NCBI GenBank assembly: GCA_022704885.1
Contig: JAKJFO010000047.1
Span: 1-22,374 of the forward strand
DNA: 22,374 nucleotides
DNA from: Candidatus Rifleibacteriota bacterium
GTDB taxonomy: Bacteria; Riflebacteria; Ozemobacteria; Ozemobacterales; Ozemobacteraceae
Reading direction: 5' to 3'
Below are positions 8,546 to 15,095 of the stretch, piece by piece. Position 1 is the first letter of the stretch; each line of letters opens with the position of its first letter. The notes under the pieces were generated by a model. That model saw only the letters and a list, made by a program, of their open reading frames with translations, ran no database searches and had not been told where the DNA came from. A program made the position numbers and the translations under genes.

Positions 8546-8581
8546 GCAAGGCTACGGGGTAACTTGAAACAGGGTTGTAGT

Positions 8582-8854
8582 GTGAAAACTGAAAAAAAAG
8601 AAACAGGCTGGTGGGTTTATATCATCGAGTGTGCCGATGCGAGTCTGTACACCGGGATCACCAACGACCTGGAGCAGCGACTGGCGAAACACAATGCCGG
8701 CACAGCTTCGCGCTACACCCGTGCACGCACTCCGGTGCGGCTGGTTTATCGCGAGGCGCATCCCGACCGTTCAAGTGCGAGCCGGCGCGAGAACGAGGTC
8801 AAGCGGCTGACCCGTGAAGAAAAGCTGACGTTGATCAGTGGCGGTCGTCGATGA
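8582..8854 (+). CDS. GIY-YIG domain protein (YhbQ/UPF0213-like)
   Basis: A 90-residue protein that is essentially one GIY-YIG nuclease-fold domain. It has WWVYIIEC (the GIY half), then SLYTGITNDLEQRLAKHN (the YIG half, with the conserved Arg). ASRYTRARTPVRLVY follows, and near the end comes a Glu in RRENEVKRLTREEK. This is the length and order of the small single-domain UPF0213/YhbQ group, whose cellular role is poorly defined. I chose the GTG at 8582 because ACAGGG lies about 8 bases upstream and the domain begins right after it. An in-frame ATG at 8501 would add residues encoded by a tandem repeat. The 3' end overlaps the convergent gene by 20 bases. Confidence 0.85.
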   Translation: MKTEKKETGWWVYIIECADASLYTGITNDLEQRLAKHNAGTASRYTRARTPVRLVYREAHPDRSSASRRENEVKRLTREEKLTLISGGRR

Positions 8855-11429
8855 TGGGTTTGAGTTTGCCGGTGCGTTCGTTGCGCGGGATCTGACCAGG
8901 TTTGAACCATTCGATGCTGATTGTCATCCAGTTGTCTTTGAGCGACTCAGCGATTTTGTAGCTGCCTTTTTTGAGGGCCGCGACGATTTTATCGTCGGGC
9001 AGGGGCTGTTCGGCTTCGAGGCGCAGCAGCAGGTGGTCTTTACCGGCAACGTTGCGCGCAACGACCTGGAAAGACTGGCTCACCGGCAAACCTTGGAGCC
9101 CGGCGGCAACATCGACGGGCATGAGGTTGATACCACCGATAACAAGCAGATCATCGCAGCGACCGAGAAGTTCGAACGAGCGGCCGGAGAAGCCGCAACG
9201 ACAGGTCGTTGCGGCCTGCCACCGGCCGAGGTCACCGGTACGATAGCGCACCACCGGCATCAGCACGCGCGTCAGGTTGGTAACGACCAGTTCGCCGGCG
9301 GCAGTCGGGTCAGCCTGCGGCTGGCCCGTCTCCGGCTCCAGAATCTCGACGTAGCTGTGGTCATCACATACATGATGTACCGACCCATCGAGATACTGAC
9401 ACTGCCAGCCCACCGGGCCAGTATCGACACAGGCGTAGCCGGCCGACCTGATCAGCTCGGCTCCGACCGCCTTCTGCAAAAACTCGCGTGTTTGTGGCCG
9501 CAGATGCTCGCCGGCATACAGAATCTTCTCGATCTTTATCGAAAGTTTACGCTTTGCAATTTCTTCGGCAAGGTTGATGATGATCGACGGCAGGCCGACC
9601 ACGGCATTAACATTGAACAATCTGATGTATTTAAGAATATTTTCGATATCTGAGCCGCCACCGATCGGCAGCTGCAGACAACCGATATTTTCGAGCGCGC
9701 GGCCCGAAACATTGAAACTTGTCCACAGGTTGCCGGCAATAAACAGATTCGCCACACGATCTTCGCGGCTGATGCCAGCGTTCTTGAAAATTTCGGCAAG
9801 CAGATCGGTAGACAACCTGTATTCATCGTTCGAGTAAAGTGTAAACTTCGGCTCTCCGGTGGTTCCGCCCGAAGCATAGACATAGGCATCGATCATCGGC
9901 CCGGTAAGAATGTCTGACGAAGCCGGCGGCGAATGTTTGTAAAAAGTCGCCCGGTCAAGCAGCGGCAGGCGCATAAAATGTTCGAAGCCGCAGCCCCCGG
10001 CCTTGTCAAGAATTCCACGATAATAAGGTGCCGCGTAAATCTGTGACAGCAGGTGCTCCACCCGGCTTTCCGGTGTCGCGCGATATTCGGTGCCGACCCA
10101 CTCGACCAGCTGTCTGAGCAGAAAGGTGCCGTCATGCGGTGCGCCATCGTGCCCTTCGCTCATGCCGCCGATTTCGGTAATTCTCTTGGCGCCGAGCTCA
10201 AAAAAGCTTTCGCCAAGCTGCTGCGCAGTTTCGGGCGTACAATACAACCCGACCGTCTGCAGATAGGCTGACAACGGTCTAACCTGCTCGATCAGCTGCT
10301 CGCAGGTCTTCACCGTTTTAAAAAACAGGGTGCGGTTGAGACACGAAACCTTGAACACCGGGTCTTCTTCAAGTATCAGTGAAAAGCTGAACTCTTCGGG
10401 GCACATCAGGCGCCCCTCGCCGCGCGCCTGCATCATGCGCGCAATTTCGCGCACTTTGCGAATCTCGACCTTCTCGTCAAAACTCAGACTGCCAACTGGC
10501 AGCTCTTCTGAAAGCGAAACCATTTCGTCATACAACGCTTCCATCAAAGCGTGAGTCTGTGCGGTGGCGCCCACCACATAAACGACATGCGGCGACGAGC
10601 AGGCCTGTTGATCCCAGAGCGACAGATCTTTGGCGAGACCCTGTACCAGATACGGCGAGATCTCCTTTTTGATACGCGAACCCTCGACCACGGCCAGCGA
10701 ATAACGCGGTCCGTTTTCGATGAGCTTCGTCGAAGCGCCGATACGCGCCTTAACCGAAAGCAGCGCATCGTGCCCGCCCCAGAAGATAACCGTCAGCGGC
10801 GCGTTCAACAATGGCGTTTCGATCGCCTCGTCGCCGCCCTTCCAGAGCACTGCTGCCTGGTTCGGCCAGATGATGCCGGCCGGGTCATGTTCTTTGATGC
10901 TTTCGATGAACAGCCCCGGAAAAACCGTATCGACACGGCTCATCTTAAGAATATTGACGTTTTTAGTGATAATGCCGCTGATCAGACTGTCAACCGCACC
11001 AACAAACACATTACCAGCAGTCAAATGCAGCAGCACCCCGCGCGGCAGCGCATGCAGGCGGTAATCGAGATGCGGCCTCTCCTGACCGGCATCGAGCACC
11101 GACAGATTGCCGAATTCGCCTTTCAACCTCTTTTCGAGATTTTCGCGGCGACAGATGGCACTGATCGCATTGAAACCCTGCTCGATCATCTGCGCGCTGA
11201 AGCTGGTCAGCTCAGGCAAAATCTTTTCGGCCTGGCGACGCAGGTGATAATCAGGGTCTGCCCATGCACGCGAGACATCGTCGAGCACGTCGAGAATACA
11301 CTCTATGTCGGGGTGAGCTGCGACTGCAGCCCGTTCGCGGGCTTCTTCGAGCAACTCTACGGCAGTCTCGGCATTGAGCCAGTTTTGTTCGCGTTGTTGT
11401 CCAAATATGTATAATTTCTGCTTTTTCAT
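8835..11429 (-). CDS. Fusion of LuxC-type acyl-CoA reductase and PaaK-type AMP-forming acyl ligase
   Basis: The protein has 864 residues. Residues 1 to about 440 match the LuxC acyl-CoA reductase family: WDQQACSSP carries the nucleophilic Cys277 that forms the acyl-enzyme, with WGGHD at 217-221 and a HDG signature at 432-434. Residues about 450-864 form an adenylating domain of the phenylacetate-CoA ligase (PaaK) type. It has the phosphate-binding loop ASGGTTGEPK (519-528), YRTGDLG (729-735), GRCDDLLVIGG (756-766) and the C-terminal lysine in RTGKLK (about 855). Family knowledge: LuxC reduces acyl groups to aldehyde with NADPH, while PaaK-like domains make acyl-AMP and then acyl-CoA. Having both in one chain suggests that an acid is activated and then reduced by the same protein. 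It is the last gene of a three-gene operon, starting 10 bases after the luxE-like stop. The exact substrate is unknown. Confidence 0.85.
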   Translation of the reverse strand: MKKQKLYIFGQQREQNWLNAETAVELLEEARERAAVAAHPDIECILDVLDDVSRAWADPDYHLRRQAEKILPELTSFSAQMIEQGFNAISAICRRENLEKRLKGEFGNLSVLDAGQERPHLDYRLHALPRGVLLHLTAGNVFVGAVDSLISGIITKNVNILKMSRVDTVFPGLFIESIKEHDPAGIIWPNQAAVLWKGGDEAIETPLLNAPLTVIFWGGHDALLSVKARIGASTKLIENGPRYSLAVVEGSRIKKEISPYLVQGLAKDLSLWDQQACSSPHVVYVVGATAQTHALMEALYDEMVSLSEELPVGSLSFDEKVEIRKVREIARMMQARGEGRLMCPEEFSFSLILEEDPVFKVSCLNRTLFFKTVKTCEQLIEQVRPLSAYLQTVGLYCTPETAQQLGESFFELGAKRITEIGGMSEGHDGAPHDGTFLLRQLVEWVGTEYRATPESRVEHLLSQIYAAPYYRGILDKAGGCGFEHFMRLPLLDRATFYKHSPPASSDILTGPMIDAYVYASGGTTGEPKFTLYSNDEYRLSTDLLAEIFKNAGISREDRVANLFIAGNLWTSFNVSGRALENIGCLQLPIGGGSDIENILKYIRLFNVNAVVGLPSIIINLAEEIAKRKLSIKIEKILYAGEHLRPQTREFLQKAVGAELIRSAGYACVDTGPVGWQCQYLDGSVHHVCDDHSYVEILEPETGQPQADPTAAGELVVTNLTRVLMPVVRYRTGDLGRWQAATTCRCGFSGRSFELLGRCDDLLVIGGINLMPVDVAAGLQGLPVSQSFQVVARNVAGKDHLLLRLEAEQPLPDDKIVAALKKGSYKIAESLKDNWMTISIEWFKPGQIPRNERTGKLKPIIDDRH

Positions 11430-11439
11430 TAATGCACCA

Positions 11440-12567
11440 TCACTTGAGAAGGTCGAGCGCTGTCATGGCGCAGCCTTTATGCTTGTTGAGCCCGGCCCGG
11501 CCAACGATTCTGAAAGTCTTGCCTGGCCGGCCACAGGGGCAATTACCCTCGATAATCGCCCGGTCGGTCGTCAGCAGAGAAATCGACGGATAGCTCGACA
11601 GATAGGGCGTCATCAGATACAGCAGCCCTTCTTTGCCATCGCCAACCGGCTTGAAGGTTTCGGGATCGACGGTGAGCGCACGTGCATAAATCGGCACGTG
11701 CAGTCGCCCGGCTTCGCAATCGACGTAAGGAATTCCATGCTCGACCATGCCGAACAAGTCGCGCAGATTCTCGCGGGGCATTCCCAGGACTCTTTCGACG
11801 CGATCCTTGAAAAAGTCTTTGCTGACTTCCTGGTCTTTGTGCATCTTCCAGCCACCGCCGGTGATGATGTAAGAATCTTTGCCAAGATCGAGAGTGATAC
11901 CGGCTTCTTCGAGGCGGTTGCAGACCTGCCAGAGATAGGCCGGAAAGCCGAGTATGCGCACCGGTTCAGGTCTTTTGCCGAATGCGATGAGCTTTTTTAC
12001 CGTAGAATCGAGATCAAACTCGAAATCACCGATCGACTCTTTCCATTTAATCGCGTAATAAACCGAACGCTTGCCGGTCAGACCGGTCAGCCCCTTGTCG
12101 GAAAAGGCTGTGCCGACGTTGCCAGCTACTTTCGGGTCGTAAGTGAAACAGAGATAGTTGACCTTCTGCTGATGGTTAACCATACCCAGCGAATCGAAAA
12201 TATTATTGAGTATCTTCATGATGCGGCGATATGAGCGGTGATCGAGAATGATCGCACTCTTGCGGCCGCCAGTGCCTGAAGATGTCAATTCTATCTTTAC
12301 CTGACTTTCGGGCACCGAAGCCAGTCGGAACTCTTTGAAAATCGTCACCAGCAGCGGCGGAATCTCTTCCGGTGCATAATCGCGGGTAAAATCGGTCAGT
12401 CCGCACACTTCGAGAAAAGCGCGATAATCGGGGCAGCGCGCGGCGTGCCAGCGCAGCGCCTCGTTCATCGCCTGATCGAAAAGCCGGTCGTTTTCGCGGC
12501 TGTGCGCAAAGGCGCGGTTAATATCAAACAGCTGACCACAACGCTCAAAAGGTTTAGCCTCAGCCAA
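11440..12567 (-). CDS. luxE: LuxE-like acyl-protein synthetase
   Basis: A protein of 375 residues resembling the LuxE acyl-protein synthetase family, which activates a fatty acid as acyl-AMP, holds it as a thioester and passes it to LuxC for reduction. Visible motifs are the phosphate-binding loop TSSGTGGRKSA (about residues 95-105), ITGGGWKMHKD in the middle (family core), and TTDRA followed by a CPCG cysteine cluster and IVGRAG near the C-terminus. I place the start at the TTG at 12567, where AGGAG lies seven bases upstream. This overlaps the last 8 bases of the preceding gene (ATTGGCTGA), a translational-coupling arrangement. A longer TTG start at 12585 has no ribosome binding site. The symbol reflects family resemblance; no luciferase is nearby, so a role in luminescence is not implied. 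Confidence 0.8.
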   Translation of the reverse strand: MAEAKPFERCGQLFDINRAFAHSRENDRLFDQAMNEALRWHAARCPDYRAFLEVCGLTDFTRDYAPEEIPPLLVTIFKEFRLASVPESQVKIELTSSGTGGRKSAIILDHRSYRRIMKILNNIFDSLGMVNHQQKVNYLCFTYDPKVAGNVGTAFSDKGLTGLTGKRSVYYAIKWKESIGDFEFDLDSTVKKLIAFGKRPEPVRILGFPAYLWQVCNRLEEAGITLDLGKDSYIITGGGWKMHKDQEVSKDFFKDRVERVLGMPRENLRDLFGMVEHGIPYVDCEAGRLHVPIYARALTVDPETFKPVGDGKEGLLYLMTPYLSSYPSISLLTTDRAIIEGNCPCGRPGKTFRIVGRAGLNKHKGCAMTALDLLK

Positions 12568-13744
12568 TTCTCCACTCCTCGTCAAAATCTGGCTGGCAGC
12601 GTACCAGCAAGTTATACCAGCATTTCATGAAAGCATCTAAAAAACGTCGATTGTTATCGACCAGGTGAAGATCCATAAAATCAAGATGTTCGAAAGAGCG
12701 CGAAAACACGAAAAAATCCTCACGATAACCGTTTTCGTTCATGCGCATGGCCGGAAAATAGGCGCACGGCAGAAACTTGGCGTCGAGCGCGATTCTTTGC
12801 ATTTCAGGCTTGAAGGCGTTGACCAGCATTTCGATATAGCGCATGCCTGACTTCGCAGCTGCTTCGCAAAACCACATCAACGCGTTTCGCACATCACTGC
12901 CGACGTAGCGATAGCCGACGATTACACCGTTGCCATCGACGCGGTTAAGGTTAACGAATACGTCGGTACTGCCGTCTTTCGAGCTGTACAGCATGTTCGG
13001 CTCGGTGAACGGAAAAAACACCTTCTGCATCAGGTCTTTGTCCTGGTAATAGTCGAACTTGCGCGAAACTTCAGCTTCATCTTCGTTGAGCTCGAATTCA
13101 AGCATCGGGCCCATCTTGCGCGGGTCCTGCTCGTCGAGAATAATTGTTTCAGGCTCTTCCAGATTCAGTTCCTGCTGTGCTATCTGGTAAAACTCCTGTA
13201 GTTCAGGCAGCAGCGGCGGAGCCTTTCGGCGATAACCCAGGCAGTTCTGACTGAAATAAACTTCGAGCCCGTGCGTCTCAAATGACTCGATCTTGCGCAC
13301 ATTCGGAAATATGCCGAGCGAAATGAAGCCCATGTGCTCGAGTATCACCTGCGGAGCAAAGCTGACTGTGCGGGTAGTAGCATAAATGACGTCGCAGACG
13401 CGGGTCTTCTCGGTCAACAGCTTCAGTCCATGCCTGGTCATTGTGCGCATCAGGTCGAGACCACGAAACTCATTCAAAACAGCGGCAGCATAGACTTTGC
13501 CGATCTTGTTCACCGGGTCGACCGTAAAAATGACAGAGCCGACCAGACGCCCCGCTATCTTGGCCAGAATCCAGAGATAGCCAGAGTCTTCGACCTTGCG
13601 TGCAATAATGGCAGGGTCAGAGACTTCGGGCAACGGGTATTTTCCTTTATACACAGCTACATAGTGATCTATGATCGCCTGCGTGTCCTCCCGAGTTGCG
13701 TTAACAAAATCTACAACCCTGTTATCCTGCAGTTTAAGCTGCAT
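12560..13744 (-). CDS. GNAT-like acyltransferase, probably with two GNAT-fold domains
   Basis: A 394-residue cytoplasmic protein. The N-terminal half (about 10-165) reads as a GNAT N-acyltransferase: GRLVGSVIFTVD is a beta-strand pair, VYAAAVLNEFRGLDLMRTM fits the acyl-CoA-binding motif A region, and ILEHMGFISLG is the usual C-terminal helix and strand. The motif A loop reads RGLDLM rather than the common RGxGxG, so cofactor binding may be altered. The C-terminal half (about 230-380) looks like a second, degenerate GNAT fold (WFCEAAAKSGMRYIEMLV, then a DAKFLPCAYFPAM strand). The start is the ATG at 13744, six bases after AAAGGA. A GTG at 13759 would swallow that site. It is first in the lux-like operon, so it may modify or supply an acyl donor or acceptor for the aldehyde pathway. 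That link is inference. Confidence 0.75.
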   Translation of the reverse strand: MQLKLQDNRVVDFVNATREDTQAIIDHYVAVYKGKYPLPEVSDPAIIARKVEDSGYLWILAKIAGRLVGSVIFTVDPVNKIGKVYAAAVLNEFRGLDLMRTMTRHGLKLLTEKTRVCDVIYATTRTVSFAPQVILEHMGFISLGIFPNVRKIESFETHGLEVYFSQNCLGYRRKAPPLLPELQEFYQIAQQELNLEEPETIILDEQDPRKMGPMLEFELNEDEAEVSRKFDYYQDKDLMQKVFFPFTEPNMLYSSKDGSTDVFVNLNRVDGNGVIVGYRYVGSDVRNALMWFCEAAAKSGMRYIEMLVNAFKPEMQRIALDAKFLPCAYFPAMRMNENGYREDFFVFSRSFEHLDFMDLHLVDNNRRFLDAFMKCWYNLLVRCQPDFDEEWRIG

Positions 13745-13787
13745 CTGTCGTCCTTTCACACTTCAGAAAAGTGATCTCAGAAACGCC

Positions 13788-13816
13788 AGTATAACTGCAG
13801 ATGCCGCCCAAGTCAA
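13788..13816 (-). promoter_or_regulatory. Sigma70-type promoter of the GNAT-luxE-luxC operon
   Basis: On the minus strand TTGACT (13816-13811) and TATACT (13793-13788) are separated by exactly 17 bases, each five of six matches to consensus. Transcription would begin near 13781, leaving a leader of about 37 bases before the ATG at 13744. This is one of the clearest promoters in the window. Confidence 0.7.
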
Positions 13817-14084
13817 TAGTCGCCGCCACTTCCGATGGTCTCAACAACCTGCTGATCAACCCTCATCCAAAATGACTCACTCTCACAGACTCATTATCAA
13901 TAGAGCGCCTTAATTGAACTCATTCCGACAGGCCATGCAAACAAAGAATCTGTACACAGCTTTTCGGCGCGATTATCGCTTAATCCGGGTTTACTTGTTC
14001 TGAAATTTTCTGATGAGCCACAGTTGCTCAGATTTCTCGCCATGACACCCGAAAACTACGACCAGAAGTTCAGCTCTACCAGCG

Positions 14085-14113
14085 TTGACTAAGAATTTCG
14101 GCGGTGCTAGCCT
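14085..14113 (+). promoter_or_regulatory. Putative promoter upstream of the first exported-protein gene
   Basis: TTGACT (14085-14090) lies 17 bases before TAGCCT (14108-14113). The -10 is poor (three of six), but it is preceded by TGC, an extended -10 element. The predicted start would be near 14120, about 80 bases before the ATG at 14202. The -10 overlaps the left arm of an inverted repeat. Confidence 0.35.
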
Positions 14114-14142
14114 GAAACCTGCAATTGTATAGAGATAGCACC
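14103..14142. repeat. GGTGCTA/TAGCACC inverted repeat in the 14202 gene leader
   Basis: GGTGCTA (14103-14109) and TAGCACC (14136-14142) are perfect reverse complements separated by 26 bases. The left arm overlaps the proposed -10 and the right arm is in the transcribed leader, so it could be an operator pair. A seven-base match over this distance could also be chance. Confidence 0.3.
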
Positions 14143-14201
14143 TGCCGATTCTCAAGGAACCGACAGGAAGAGGCGATTGAGGTTCATTCAAGGAGTTAAT
14201 C

Positions 14202-14900
14202 ATGCGAAAGTTATTGCTGGTTTTGTGCTTTCTTTCTTTTTCCTGTCTGCTGCAGGCACAGGGTATCGACCCCGCTTATATCGAAACATTCGGGCGCGGC
14301 GTCATACTGGCCTCTAACAAAGGCTTTCCCGCTTACACCAAATATGACCCGGCTCAGATTAAGTTCAAAGATGGCAAAAGCTTTATCAAGCCTTCTGAGG
14401 GTATATCTCTCGACTTTCGTGTTATAACCCCGGCTGATGGCAATGTCGGAAGTCTTTTCACAAAACTAAGAACAGAACAACCAGAAAATGCCAAACACAG
14501 TGATGGCGAAAATCTTGTTTTCTGGGATTTCTGGGTCTCGCACGATTCCAGCGGCAAGCAGATGTTCAGCGCCGACAAGCCATGGCCAACCAGCACGAAA
14601 GATATCCCAAAATGGAACAAACAGGCATACACTTGGTTAGGTTATCCAGACGACCCGACAACTTCAGGAGCCACATGGGACCAGATCAGCTCAGAGTTTT
14701 CTGATTGGCTGCGAAACGCCAAACCGGGCTGGAAAATCTGGGTCAGCGTCTCTTACGGCTTCAAATACCAGTCGAATGCCGGCGCCGTCGAAAACAAGTG
14801 GAACCCCGATAAAAAGAAATTCGAACAGGTAGTATCTACCGGCGTTCTCGGCTTCGCCAAATCAGAACCAATAGTCGCCGGAACCATCGAAATTGAATAA
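14202..14900 (+). CDS. Exported protein of unknown function
   Basis: A 232-residue protein with a clear signal peptide (about 1-21: positive N-terminus MRK, hydrophobic core, LQAQ before the cleavage point). There is no lipobox, so it is probably periplasmic or secreted. The mature part is rich in aromatic and polar residues (for example VFWDFWVSHDSSG and WKIWVSVSYGFKYQS), suggesting a compact beta-rich domain. I recognise no family and see no catalytic motif. The ATG is preceded by AAGGAG at seven bases. It lies upstream of another exported-protein gene with a near-identical start context (AGGAGTTAATCATG versus AGGGAGTAATCATG). The two may be related in expression, although a MITE-like repeat separates them. 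Confidence 0.8.
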   Translation: MRKLLLVLCFLSFSCLLQAQGIDPAYIETFGRGVILASNKGFPAYTKYDPAQIKFKDGKSFIKPSEGISLDFRVITPADGNVGSLFTKLRTEQPENAKHSDGENLVFWDFWVSHDSSGKQMFSADKPWPTSTKDIPKWNKQAYTWLGYPDDPTTSGATWDQISSEFSDWLRNAKPGWKIWVSVSYGFKYQSNAGAVENKWNPDKKKFEQVVSTGVLGFAKSEPIVAGTIEIE

Positions 14901-14946
14901 CAACCGATCTAGTCCTCTGTCACATTTGAATGTGTGCTTAAAAACT

Positions 14947-15028
14947 GTCATTGCGAGGAGCGTAGCGACGAAGCAATCTCTTTGACAATGGGATTGCTTC
15001 GTCGGGCTGAAGCCCTTCTCGCAATGAC
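14947..15028. mobile_element. MITE-like 82-bp inverted repeat (GTCATTGCGAG... family)
   Basis: The left arm begins GTCATTGCGAGGAGCGTAGC and continues CGACGAAGCAATCT. The right arm is its near-perfect reverse complement, ending TTCTCGCAATGAC. Arms of more than 30 bases surround a short centre, so the RNA or single strand could form one long hairpin. Repeats of this wording are scattered in many unrelated bacterial genomes and are known for the spurious peptide CHCEERSDEAI when translated, which is exactly what occurs here in the frame upstream of the next gene. There is no transposase inside, so it would be a non-autonomous element. I could not verify a target-site duplication with confidence. 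Confidence 0.8.
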
Positions 15029-15095
15029 GGCAAGGTACAAACTCAATTTTGCCAAAGCGCTGGTCGCAGAAAATAAAATTATCCAGGGAGTAATC

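Larger units (their letters stand above)
13745..14201. other. 457-base divergent intergenic region
   Basis: This gap separates the minus-strand GNAT-lux operon from a plus-strand exported-protein gene. It holds a good promoter for the minus operon (13788-13816), a weaker plus-strand promoter (14085-14113) and a GGTGCTA/TAGCACC inverted repeat (14103-14142). Between about 13817 and 14084 I see no convincing coding frame, tRNA or repeat. The stretch is more AT-rich than the genes on either side and looks like plain spacer or unrecognised regulatory DNA. Confidence 0.55.

Noticed and set aside
8501..8581. Longer start of the GIY-YIG protein at the ATG at 8501
   Set aside because: The extra residues come from the GATTACGAGCAC tandem repeat and lie outside the domain; the GTG at 8582 has a ribosome binding site.
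10551..11414. 287-codon plus-strand frame inside the luxC-type region
   Set aside because: It is antisense to a well-supported enzyme with intact motifs on the minus strand; no ribosome binding site or recognisable protein features.
11374..12234. 286-codon plus-strand frame opposite the luxE-like gene
   Set aside because: It spans the end of one minus-strand gene and the start of the next and mirrors their codons; no independent support.
8835..13744. A bioluminescence (lux) operon
   Set aside because: The LuxC- and LuxE-type genes are clear, but no luciferase luxA/luxB or thioesterase luxD is present in the window, so light production cannot be claimed.
14920..14935. Small palindrome CACATTTGAATGTG after the 14202 gene as a terminator
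   Set aside because: The stem is only six AT-rich pairs with a two-base loop and no T-run; too weak to call.
15049..15077. Possible promoter TTGCCA with AATAAA before the 15096 gene
   Set aside because: The spacing is 17, but transcription would begin at about 15084, leaving almost no leader before the ribosome binding site, and the -10 is weak.
14934..15095. N-terminal extension of the 15096 gene to an ATG at 14934
   Set aside because: The extension is the translation of a MITE-like repeat (CHCEERSDEAI type), and the signal peptide with a good ribosome binding site starts at 15096.
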